From assembly GCA_031257105.1 (NCBI GenBank), contig JAIRPG010000060.1:1-34048 (forward strand): a stretch of 34,048 nucleotides of DNA, written 5' to 3'. The notes under the pieces were generated by a model that was not told where the DNA came from, did not search any database, and saw only the letters and a program-made list of their open reading frames with translations. This document shows positions 24,231 through 32,024 of the stretch, in pieces; positions within the stretch are counted from its first letter, which is position 1; the number at the start of each line of letters is the position of its first letter. Source of the DNA: Treponema sp. (lineage in GTDB: Bacteria > Spirochaetota > Spirochaetia > Treponematales > Breznakiellaceae). The translations under genes were made by a program, and so were the position numbers.

Positions 24231-25514
24231 TTAAGGGGTTAGAAGTTCAAGGGGATCCACCGCCCTATTGTTCTTAAAAACCGCGAAATGCAGATGAGGC
24301 CCCGTACTATAACCGGTATTGCCGACCTCGCCTATTTGAGCGCCCTGAGACACCGCTTCTCCACGTTTAACCGAAATCGTATTCAAGTGGGCGTATAACG
24401 TCTGGAAGCCGTCTTTATGGGTTAAAATAATATATTTCCCAAAACTCGCGTTCACCCCAACCATGGCGACTTGACCTCCTCCAGCAGCCTTAACCGGCGT
24501 ACCGATAGGAGCGGCAAGATCCAATGCCCCATGGAGTTTTCTGATTCCGGTAATAGGATCGTCACGCCAGCCAAAACTGGAGGTGAGCCGTCCCCGTACC
24601 GGATAGACGAAGAGCCGTTCCCCCAAGGCGGATCTGAGCTCTTCTTTCGGCATTTTCGCCCCGGGGAGAAAAAGGGTCATGCCCGCCGCGATATGTTCGC
24701 TATCAATATCGTTGGCGTCTACAATCGCTTCCAGGGGGATCCCCATCCGGCTTGATATTTGGACAAGGCTGTCGCCTTTCTTTACCTTGTAGGGTATTCC
24801 GTCAATATTGGGAATCTTGAGCGTTTCCCCCACAGCCAGCCGCCCGGCATGAGTGATGTTGTTGGACGCGATAACGGCGTCTAAGGAAAGGGCATGATCC
24901 GAGGCGATCTTTGAAACAGAATCTCCCTGCTTAACGGTATATGTTTCCCACGCAAAGGTATCGATCAGCTTGAGGGGGATCTCGTCGGTTCGCAAGACCG
25001 GCTCCGGAGCGCCAAGTCCCGCGTAAGCGGCCAAACGCTGCCGGATATGGGTATCCGCTTCCACGACGAGGGAATTTTCTCCTCGCGGCGCCGGTATGAG
25101 CATAACCGCCGGCGCCGCCGCGGCAATAACGCAGAGTATCAACAAAGAGCGGAGGCGCGCCTGAGTCCATTTTTTCCCGCTCTTGTCGATCCGTACGGAC
25201 GGCTTCACCGGTTCTTTGTGTTTTCTTCTGACGGGAATTTCCTGATATATCCGCCCGGTGTTGTGGTACGTTTCAGGCGCCCGGCGGACGCCGCCCTTTT
25301 TCAGCGCCGGCTGTTCCGCCCGGTATTTGAGGCCGGGCTGCTGTTGGATCTGATCAATAAGATTAAGGCTTGCTTTCCAATGATAGCTCTGTTCATAAGT
25401 CTCCCGCGACTTGCGCCCAAAACGAGCCGGAATTTCTTGAACAATTACCGGTCCTCGTGATGGGGCGCTGCGTACACGGCGCTGAACATGCTGAACCGCC
25501 ACTGCGTCAATCAT
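24231..25514 (-). CDS. M23 peptidase with two LysM domains
   Basis: The 427-residue protein has a long basic cytoplasmic N-terminus (1-120) and one membrane anchor (about 122-141, LRSLLILCVIAAAAPAVMLI). Two LysM modules follow: YTVKQGDSVSKIASDHALSL (about 190-233) and YKVKKGDSLVQISSRMGIPL (about 239-283). The C-terminal M23/LytM domain has the zinc motifs LHGALDLAAPIGT (HxxxD) and GPHLHFAVF (HxH). Both metal-binding motifs are intact, so active peptidoglycan endopeptidase activity is expected. The long N-terminus with many Arg/Gln is unusual. It is divergent from lepB, and the two -10 elements overlap. Start ATG 25514. Confidence 0.92.
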   Translation of the reverse strand: MIDAVAVQHVQRRVRSAPSRGPVIVQEIPARFGRKSRETYEQSYHWKASLNLIDQIQQQPGLKYRAEQPALKKGGVRRAPETYHNTGRIYQEIPVRRKHKEPVKPSVRIDKSGKKWTQARLRSLLILCVIAAAAPAVMLIPAPRGENSLVVEADTHIRQRLAAYAGLGAPEPVLRTDEIPLKLIDTFAWETYTVKQGDSVSKIASDHALSLDAVIASNNITHAGRLAVGETLKIPNIDGIPYKVKKGDSLVQISSRMGIPLEAIVDANDIDSEHIAAGMTLFLPGAKMPKEELRSALGERLFVYPVRGRLTSSFGWRDDPITGIRKLHGALDLAAPIGTPVKAAGGGQVAMVGVNASFGKYIILTHKDGFQTLYAHLNTISVKRGEAVSQGAQIGEVGNTGYSTGPHLHFAVFKNNRAVDPLELLTP

Positions 25515-25523
25515 ACTGGTTTA

Positions 25524-25552
25524 TCGACATAATTCAGGTGAACCATTATACT
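25524..25552 (+). promoter_or_regulatory. Promoter of the lepB operon, with overlapping minus-strand -10
   Basis: TCGACA (25524-25529), 17 nt, TATACT (25547-25552), then 10 nt to ATG 25563. No Shine-Dalgarno is visible and the predicted leader is only a few nt. On the minus strand TATAAT (25550-25545) overlaps the same bases and could serve the divergent M23 gene, though its -35 is poor. Confidence 0.6.
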
Positions 25553-25562
25553 GAATGAACGT

Positions 25563-25967
25563 ATGGAAAAAAACGGACTTCGCCAAAACACCGGCAAAGC
25601 CGTGTTGCTGGCATTTTTGACGGCTCTCGCGCTGAAAGGATTTTTCTTTGATTTTATGATCGCCGAAGGGCGTTCTATGCTGCCGGTAATTAACCCCGGA
25701 ACCGTATTAGTGGTGAACCGGGCGGCTTACGGTATCCGCATTCCCGGCGCCGGTTCATACCTCTGGCGGTGGGCATTGCCCAAGGCGGGGGATATAGTGA
25801 TATTTTATACTCCCGGGGGAGATACCGTGGTAAAGCGCTGTATAGAAGTAACAAACACCCAGAAATTTTTTGCCTTGGGGGATAACCTCCTGGAATCCTA
25901 TGATTCCCGTTCCTACGGCCTGGTACCGGCGGATCACATAATCGGTAAGGTAATAGGAATAAAATGA
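25563..25967 (+). CDS. lepB: Signal peptidase I (short form)
   Basis: The 134-residue S26 peptidase has one N-terminal membrane helix (about 12-31). The catalytic Ser38 lies in EGRSMLPVI and the Lys91 in TVVKRC. The box E segment GDNLLESYDSRSYGLVPADHIIGKV is complete. It removes signal peptides on the outer face of the cytoplasmic membrane. At 134 residues it is short for the family (E. coli 324; Gram-positive types about 170-190), but the catalytic pieces are present. It is cotranscribed with the PBP gene (ATGA overlap). Whether it is the main signal peptidase or a specialised paralogue cannot be told here. Confidence 0.9.
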   Translation: MEKNGLRQNTGKAVLLAFLTALALKGFFFDFMIAEGRSMLPVINPGTVLVVNRAAYGIRIPGAGSYLWRWALPKAGDIVIFYTPGGDTVVKRCIEVTNTQKFFALGDNLLESYDSRSYGLVPADHIIGKVIGIK

Positions 25968-27886
25968 TCGCCATAAATGAACAGAAAGACGAATCTTTTC
26001 CTTCTATCAGAATCAGATTTCTTATACTGATCATCGCTTTTTCGCTGTTTGGTTTGGTAGTTTTAATTCGTTATGGGTACCTTATGGCAACCCCTCCGGA
26101 ACCGGAAAAGCCGGCGGCTTCCCGCCGTTTTACCGAGCGGGGCAGTATTCTGGATCGAAACGGACGAATCCTGGCCCTCCAAGTCAGGCTGGGCAATGTA
26201 ACCGCCTGGCGGCCTAATATAACCGATCTTGAGGGGACGGTTCAGGAACTGGCCCTGATTTTAGAGATCCCCGCCAATGAAATTCGGGATCGCATCCTCC
26301 TTTCCACCGCCGATTTTATCTATCTGAAGAAGCAGGTGGATCATTCCACTATAGAACGGATAAACGCGGCCCAGGCGAGGAAGAGCCTGCGGGGAATAAG
26401 CGTTGAGCCCGTTGTGGGACGCATATACCCGGAAGGGCAGCTTGCCGGCCCTGTCATCGGCTTCGTGGGAGACGAAAACAACGGCCTTGCGGGGATCGAA
26501 TACGCTTTTGAAGAGGAACTGGCCCCACGGGAAGAACGAAACGCCGGCTTAGGCGGAAACGATCCCGACGAAAACCGGAACGGCAACCAGGTGATCCTGA
26601 CGCTGGACGTGAATGTGCAGTACATACTGGAGGATATTGCCCGGCGAACCCGGCGGGATCACCGGGCGGAGGCGGTCATGCTTATGGCGATGGATCCCCG
26701 CACCGGAGATTTGCTGGGTTCAGCTTCCATACCGGACTTTGATCCCAACAACTTTAGAAACTCCGATGAAATATCCCGGATGGACAGGCCCGCCATCTGG
26801 GCCTACGAACCCGGTTCGGTTTTTAAAATCTTCTCCATGGCGGCGCTGCTGGACGCCGGAGCCATAAAATCAAACACCGTATTTACCTGTAACGGCGAGT
26901 ATACACGGACGACCGGCAGGGGAGAACGGATAACTATCAAATGCCTGAGCGCTCACGGTTCGGTAACGGCTCGGGAAATCCTTATGTACTCCTGCAATGC
27001 CGGAGCCGCTTACGCATCGGATAGGCTGGCGGCGGATCCCTTCTACCAAATCCTGAAAGAAACCGGGTTCGGCTCCAGAACCGGGGCGGGAAATCCCGGC
27101 GAAACCGCCGGAATTCTCTATTCCTTGGAGCGTTGGTCCGACCGTTCCAAACCAACCATAGCCATGGGGCAGGAGATTGGCGTTTCGGCGCTGCAAATGC
27201 TCCAAGCGGCCTCGGCTATCGCCAACGACGGCGTACTCGTTCCGCCCCGTATCGTTTCCCGGATCGTTTCCGCCGACGGGCGAACCGTGAAAAACTACGA
27301 GCCCGCTCCGTCCCGGCGGGTCTTGAAGCCGGAAACCGCCAGGGCTATCCGTTCCGCTATGGTGGACGTAACGTCCGAAATCGGTACGGGCTGGCGGGCC
27401 AATGTGGACGATATGTTCCTGGCGGTTAAGACCGGTACGGCTCAGATTACCAACCCCCAGACAGGGGGTTATTCTTCAACGGACTTTATCGCCAGTTGTA
27501 TAGCCCTGCTTCCCGCGGATACGCCGACGCTGGCGCTCTATCTGGTTATCGTAAAACCTCAGGCAGGTGAAATCTTTGGAGGACGTATCGCCGCTCCGGT
27601 GATAGGCGAAGCCGCCCAAGCCCTCGCCGATTACCTGGGGATACCCCGGGGACGGAATCCTCAAGTGCTCCATTCCGGCGCGGTAGATCTACCGCCGGAA
27701 GAAATTCCCGTGGTCAACGAACGGACGCCCGATTTTACCGGCCTTTCCAAACGGCAGCTCCTTCCTCTCCTGCTCCGGGAGGATATGCGGATCGAAATTT
27801 CAGGCGACGGTTGGGTGCGCCGCCAAAATCCGCCGCCGGGAACGCCGGTAACCGATGACCTCATAATCACCCTGGAACTGGAATGA
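25964..27886 (+). CDS. Penicillin-binding protein (FtsI/class B) with PASTA domain
   Basis: The 640-residue class B transpeptidase has one membrane helix (about 17-39), a dimerisation/pedestal region (about 45-220) and the transpeptidase core. Active-site motifs are Ser285-x-x-Lys288 (EPGSVFK), SCN (Ser343-Asn345) and KTG (Lys489). A C-terminal PASTA-like module follows (about 575-640, PDFTGLSKRQLLPLLL to ITLELE). Class B proteins crosslink peptidoglycan, here most likely for septation. No ftsL, mraY or mur genes are adjacent; instead lepB precedes it and the DUF115 gene follows with an ATGA overlap. FtsI versus another class B PBP is not certain. Confidence 0.92.
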   Translation: MIAINEQKDESFPSIRIRFLILIIAFSLFGLVVLIRYGYLMATPPEPEKPAASRRFTERGSILDRNGRILALQVRLGNVTAWRPNITDLEGTVQELALILEIPANEIRDRILLSTADFIYLKKQVDHSTIERINAAQARKSLRGISVEPVVGRIYPEGQLAGPVIGFVGDENNGLAGIEYAFEEELAPREERNAGLGGNDPDENRNGNQVILTLDVNVQYILEDIARRTRRDHRAEAVMLMAMDPRTGDLLGSASIPDFDPNNFRNSDEISRMDRPAIWAYEPGSVFKIFSMAALLDAGAIKSNTVFTCNGEYTRTTGRGERITIKCLSAHGSVTAREILMYSCNAGAAYASDRLAADPFYQILKETGFGSRTGAGNPGETAGILYSLERWSDRSKPTIAMGQEIGVSALQMLQAASAIANDGVLVPPRIVSRIVSADGRTVKNYEPAPSRRVLKPETARAIRSAMVDVTSEIGTGWRANVDDMFLAVKTGTAQITNPQTGGYSSTDFIASCIALLPADTPTLALYLVIVKPQAGEIFGGRIAAPVIGEAAQALADYLGIPRGRNPQVLHSGAVDLPPEEIPVVNERTPDFTGLSKRQLLPLLLREDMRIEISGDGWVRRQNPPPGTPVTDDLIITLELE

Positions 27887-29883
27887 GCCCGGATCATTGG
27901 GAAGAAAACTTCCCGGTCATCAGGGAGAAATACCCTCGCCTCGCGGAAGAACTCGGTGTTCACCATGCGCGCTCCGCGTTTTCCGGCGCGGAGGACCTCG
28001 ATATACGGATAGAAACCGGCCCGGCAGGGGTCGGCCTTATCATCAACGGGCTGCACATCCATTCCCCTCGGGATCCGGTACGGGAAAGCCGGCGTATGAT
28101 AGAAGCGGCCAGCCAAGCGGAAGACTCCGATCCGGAAGGGCCGTTGATCTTTCTGGGGTTCGGCTTAGGCTACGCCGTTGAAGCCGCGAGAGAAAAATGG
28201 CCGCTCCGGCCCTTTATCGTTCTGGAACGGCGGAAGCGGGTACTCAAGACGGCCCTTGAAGTTCGGGATCTGCGGCGAATCTTTCAGACAGGCCCCCTTA
28301 TCATCGTCCTCGGCGAGGATACGGACAGCGGCGCTGATGGCGGCGCTGACGGCGGCGCCATTACCGGGGCGCTCAGGCTTGCGGAAAAACTCAGCGGTGA
28401 AAAAACCGGCAAGCCGGTATTGATCCGCAACCGGGGGCTTATGTCCCTGGACGAAGCGTGGTACGCCGAGATGGAACGGCGCATCGATGCGTGGAGTTCT
28501 AAGAACGAAGTAAACGCCGCCACCCTGCGCCGTTTTGGAAAACGCTGGGTCAGAAACCTCGGCAAAAACATGGATGCGATTCGGGATCTGCCGGGGATCT
28601 CCAGCCTCAGGGGTATCCTGGACGGGGAGATCCCGGTTTTCCTCGCCGCAGCGGGGCCTTCGCTGGAAGAAGCGGGCCCGCTGCTGGAAGAAATCGCCCA
28701 ACGCTGCCTCATTGTGGCGGTGGATACCTCCCTTCGCTTCCTTTTGAAACGGGGAATAGACCCGGACTTCGCGGTAGTCGTGGATCCCCAGTATTGGAAC
28801 GCCCGGCACCTGGATCGCGCCCCCGCCCCTAAAACCGCCCTTATCGCCGAGTCGGCGGTGTACCCTCCGGTACTGAACCACCCTTTTGCCCGAAGATTCC
28901 TCTGCGGCTCCCTCTTTCCCCTGGGACGCTTCATTGAAGACCGGGTAGACGCCAAGGGAGAACTGGGGGCTGGAGGCTCTGTGGCCACGACAGCCTGGGA
29001 CTTCGCCTGCCAACTGGGGGCGTCTTCCCTCTGGATATCGGGGCTGGATCTCTCCTTCCCGGGCCTTAAGACCCACTTTAAGGGGGCGCTCTTTGAGGAA
29101 CGCGCCCTGGGGGAAGCCACCCGTTTTGTCCCGGCGGAAACTCGGTCGGTGCGGGCGCTGCGGGACGGGCGGCCTTTCATGGCCCCGGCGGCGCGAGGCG
29201 GGAACGTCCTTACCGACCGGCGCCTTTCCCTCTACGCCGCCTGGTTTGAAAACCGTTTTAGCCTGAACCCGGCCCTTCCGAATTACAGCCTTTCCCCCAA
29301 GGGGGTTGAGGGCGGCTTGGCCATTCCGGGCCTTATTCCCACGGATCCTGAGGCTATTCTGGCGTTACCCCTCCGCCGGGAAGAGATAAACTCCCGGCTC
29401 AACCGGGCCTTTGCCGCCGCCCGCGAGGAATTCGCGCGCGCTCCGGAACGGGCGGCCCGCTACGAAGAAGCCCGGCGGGCCTTGCTGGAAGGTATGGAAC
29501 GACTCCGTTCTCTCGCGGAATCCGCCGCCCGCGCCGCCGAGGAAGCCTTGAGACGGACAGATCGGATGTCCGCCGGCGGCGTTGAGGCCGTTCTGTCACA
29601 ACTGGACCGAATAAACCGTCTGATCAGCGGAAGCGAGGTAAAGGATGTGGCGGGTTTTCTCTTTCCCCCAATACGGGAACTGGAACAGGGCCTCCCCTCA
29701 GGCGGAACAGATCCCTATGGCCGCCATCTGGAATTGTGCGCCCGCCTCTACCGCGCCCTCGTACAGGCGGCGGACTACCATCTATCGATCCTGGGGAACA
29801 AAAAACAACGGCAATTTTCCGGAAATCGCGCTAAAGGTTCAAAAAATCAAGCCGATAAAGTAAGAAGGGGGGGGGGAATTTGA
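27883..29883 (+). CDS. DUF115 / motility accessory factor-like protein
   Basis: The 666-residue protein belongs to the MAF_flag10 (DUF115, PF01973) family: VFLAAAGPSLEEAGPLLEEI, IVAVDTSLRFLLKRGIDPDFAVVVDPQYWN and GGSVATTAWDFACQLGASSLWISGLDLSFPG are characteristic. The N-terminal half has a Rossmann-like ILGFGLGYA segment; the C-terminus is helical (about 500-600). Relatives in Campylobacter and Helicobacter modify flagellin with nonulosonic sugars, and others act as pterin kinases (MptE-like), so exact chemistry is open; in a spirochaete flagellar modification is plausible. A 12-bp in-frame repeat at about 28330 encodes GADGGADGGA. It overlaps the PBP stop and ends at a strong terminator. Confidence 0.85.
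   Translation: MSPDHWEENFPVIREKYPRLAEELGVHHARSAFSGAEDLDIRIETGPAGVGLIINGLHIHSPRDPVRESRRMIEAASQAEDSDPEGPLIFLGFGLGYAVEAAREKWPLRPFIVLERRKRVLKTALEVRDLRRIFQTGPLIIVLGEDTDSGADGGADGGAITGALRLAEKLSGEKTGKPVLIRNRGLMSLDEAWYAEMERRIDAWSSKNEVNAATLRRFGKRWVRNLGKNMDAIRDLPGISSLRGILDGEIPVFLAAAGPSLEEAGPLLEEIAQRCLIVAVDTSLRFLLKRGIDPDFAVVVDPQYWNARHLDRAPAPKTALIAESAVYPPVLNHPFARRFLCGSLFPLGRFIEDRVDAKGELGAGGSVATTAWDFACQLGASSLWISGLDLSFPGLKTHFKGALFEERALGEATRFVPAETRSVRALRDGRPFMAPAARGGNVLTDRRLSLYAAWFENRFSLNPALPNYSLSPKGVEGGLAIPGLIPTDPEAILALPLRREEINSRLNRAFAAAREEFARAPERAARYEEARRALLEGMERLRSLAESAARAAEEALRRTDRMSAGGVEAVLSQLDRINRLISGSEVKDVAGFLFPPIRELEQGLPSGGTDPYGRHLELCARLYRALVQAADYHLSILGNKKQRQFSGNRAKGSKNQADKVRRGGGI
28330..28359. repeat. 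12-bp tandem repeat inside the DUF115 gene
   Basis: Two full units GGCGCTGAYGGC and a partial third, in frame, encoding GAD-GGAD-GGA. Confidence 0.7.
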
Positions 29884-29937
29884 CGGCGCGCGGCGGACCT
29901 CGGGTCCGACAACGTCCAGGCGCGCCGTCTTTTTTTA
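29883..29937 (+). terminator. Strong intrinsic terminator after the lepB-PBP-DUF115 operon
   Basis: ACGGCGCGC (29883-29891) pairs with GCGCGCCGT (29920-29928) and is followed by CTTTTTTT. The loop holds a second stem CGGACC/GGTCCG. The first base is the last base of the stop codon. Confidence 0.88.
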
Positions 29938-30774
29938 TACCCGGAACTTTTCAGAAGGCCTGCCGTACAACCAGACGCCGGCTTCTTCGAGATAAGGGCG
30001 CAAGATCACGCCGTGGATCTCCGTCTGTACCTTAGACCGCTCCTTATCCCAGACCGTCCGGGAAGGCAGGGCCTTGAGCGCCCGGCTTCGTCCGCCGGCG
30101 GCGGCGCCGGGTTCGTACTTCCTGCCCAGCGCCACGCTGAGGTGTTTTTCTAAAAAGCAGGCGGCAAGCGCCGTAACAAGCGCGTCATGTGAGGACAGCG
30201 CAAGCGCCTTAAACCGTTCCGCCGCGCCTTCATACTTCCCGCTCAGAAACAGAGAAAACGCGCAAAAGAATTCCAGCCGGTACCGGTCGGGGCCGTTTTT
30301 CCCCTCTCCGCAGTGTTCCGCGAAGAATAACGCCGCGCCTTCGTAATCCTTTTGCAGAATCCGGGCAACGCCGAATATGAGGGCGTTTTTTTCTACCATG
30401 CCGGGCCGGGCAATAGCCACCCGGTTTTCTAAGGTAATCACCGACGCGGAATCGGAGAGTATCAAATAGGTATGGGCCAGCAGCCGTACGAGCGAAAAAG
30501 AATACCGGCCCCGGCGGAATATCCGCTGCTCCAGATACTGGGACAGAGCGGGCCAGTCCTCCTTCTCCAAGAGCAAAAGCAGGCGGCGGTTACGGAGGTA
30601 GAAGGCGTCCATACCGGCGATAGTGAGAAACAACAAAAGCGTAAGGGGCCATATCCCCCCCCAAAAACTCCGGCTTGCTTCACCCCCCAGTATTACCGCC
30701 GGGGCAATGAAGATGAATCCCAAAAAAAATAAAATAATAATATTGAAAAGGATAAATATGGCCGAAAATTTCAA
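29935..30774 (-). CDS. Membrane protein with TPR-like helical domain
   Basis: The 279-residue product has two N-terminal membrane segments (about 4-31 and 38-57), a short linker with EKEDWPALSQYLEQRIFRRG, and a helical, alanine-rich region (about 110-200) whose pattern recalls tetratricopeptide repeats (ILQKDYEGAALFFAEHCGEG, FLSGKYEGAAERFKALALSS). The rest is basic. The start is TTG 30774: no ATG is available before the membrane segment, and GGGAG lies 9 nt upstream. Its stop lies at the T-tract of the terminator at 29883-29937. Function unknown. Confidence 0.75.
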   Translation of the reverse strand: MKFSAIFILFNIIILFFLGFIFIAPAVILGGEASRSFWGGIWPLTLLLFLTIAGMDAFYLRNRRLLLLLEKEDWPALSQYLEQRIFRRGRYSFSLVRLLAHTYLILSDSASVITLENRVAIARPGMVEKNALIFGVARILQKDYEGAALFFAEHCGEGKNGPDRYRLEFFCAFSLFLSGKYEGAAERFKALALSSHDALVTALAACFLEKHLSVALGRKYEPGAAAGGRSRALKALPSRTVWDKERSKVQTEIHGVILRPYLEEAGVWLYGRPSEKFRV

Positions 30775-30848
30775 GTCTGGGGTCTCCCTGATGCTTTTTT
30801 GTTTATCATAAAAGAAAGGGCTGGGCGCGTCAACGAGAGGAGAAGTTC

Positions 30849-32003
30849 ATGGGAAGTTTCAAGGTCAAAGAAATCCCGGATAATTACTACTTTACCAAAC
30901 CGGTTTTTCTGGACACCGGGTTTTTTATCGCCTCACCGGAAATGCCTTTTACCGGGGAATTGAAGCGGGTCTTGCTGGATTGGGAATTCACCGAAGTCTT
31001 CAGCGAAGGGGAACCGCAGGAAGAGTACCGTTCCAACGAGAACGAAGGCGGCGGAGATGCGGGAATAAACGAGGAGGTATCCTTAAACGAGCGGCAAAAG
31101 CTCGAAAAGGCGGAGGAATTTTATCATTCCTTTCTCGATTTCGCCGAATTTATCTATATCCACATTTCGCTCAAGGTGGACTTTACGTTTCAAGAGACCG
31201 CGGACCGGATCAAGGAACTCTGCCAAATCGTCAAGGACGATCGCCGTTTTCTGCTGCGGGTACTGAAGAACCATGAACCGTCCGACTACAAGAACTATCT
31301 GGCCGTTCACGGGGTAAAATCCGCCATTATATCGGTAATTATCGGCGCTTACCTCAAACTGCCCACTCACCGGCTGATAGAACTAGGAACCGCCGCTTTG
31401 CTCCATGAGGCGGGGATGATCAAGGTTCCGTCCAATATCTACTCAAGCAACCGGCCTCTCTCGCCGGACGAGCGGAAGGTCATGCTGAATCACCCGATAG
31501 AAAGCTACATCCTGCTGAGGGATCATGATTTTCCCCTGCCGGTGAGCATTGCGGCGCTGGAACATCATGAACGGGAAAACGGCGAAGGGTATCCCCGGAA
31601 GTTGAGCGGGAACAAGATAAGCCTTTACGCCAAGATCATTGCCGTCGCCTGTTCCTACGAGGCGCTCACCGCCAACCGGCCCTACCGGGAAGCCAAGGAC
31701 GGCTATAACAGTATGCTGGATCTGCTCAAAAACACCGGCAAGCAGTACGACGATACGGTCATCCGGGCGCTCGTGTACTCCCTATCCATCTACCCCATCG
31801 GCCTGTACGTGCTCCTCTCCAACGGGAAGAAAGGCCAGGTGGTGGACGTGAACCCCGAAAATCCCCGGTTCCCCGTCGTCCAGATCTTAGGCGAGATAAG
31901 CCCCAGCGGAACGATAAAGACGCTGGAAACCTCCTCCTCGGAGATCTCTATCGTCCGGCCTCTCCGGCGGGAAGAACTTGGCTTTACGGAGCCTGTCGGG
32001 TAA
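30849..32003 (+). CDS. HD-GYP-like protein with degenerate metal site
   Basis: The 384-residue protein has an N-terminal region (1-100) resembling the DUF3391-like leader of HD-GYP proteins and an HD-GYP domain at about 145-300. Preserved pieces are YLAVHGVKS, the LxxDExxxMxxHP-like segment, HHERENGEGYPRKLSG and ALTANRPYRE. The HD pair is HE (LLHEAGMIKVP instead of LLHDIGKIGVP), and the conserved vaDvyDALT reads VACSYEALT, so two further acidic residues are changed (D to C and D to E). Known HD-GYP enzymes degrade cyclic di-GMP; this one may be impaired or act as a sensor. GAGGAG precedes ATG 30849. It is convergent with the helicase gene. Confidence 0.88.
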   Translation: MGSFKVKEIPDNYYFTKPVFLDTGFFIASPEMPFTGELKRVLLDWEFTEVFSEGEPQEEYRSNENEGGGDAGINEEVSLNERQKLEKAEEFYHSFLDFAEFIYIHISLKVDFTFQETADRIKELCQIVKDDRRFLLRVLKNHEPSDYKNYLAVHGVKSAIISVIIGAYLKLPTHRLIELGTAALLHEAGMIKVPSNIYSSNRPLSPDERKVMLNHPIESYILLRDHDFPLPVSIAALEHHERENGEGYPRKLSGNKISLYAKIIAVACSYEALTANRPYREAKDGYNSMLDLLKNTGKQYDDTVIRALVYSLSIYPIGLYVLLSNGKKGQVVDVNPENPRFPVVQILGEISPSGTIKTLETSSSEISIVRPLRREELGFTEPVG

Positions 32004-32008
32004 AGCGC

Positions 32009-32021
32009 CCGCTTTAAGCGG
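32009..32021. terminator. Short hairpin between convergent HD-GYP and helicase genes
   Basis: CCGCTT-T-AAGCGG, a 6-bp stem with a 1-nt centre, in the 21-bp convergent gap. No T-tract, so weak as a terminator. Confidence 0.25.
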
Positions 32022-32024
32022 CCC

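Noticed and set aside
28165-29180. Two long minus-strand open frames (303 and 298 codons)
   Set aside because: Antisense to the DUF115 gene in its most conserved section; Arg/Pro/Ser-rich composition typical of shadow frames.
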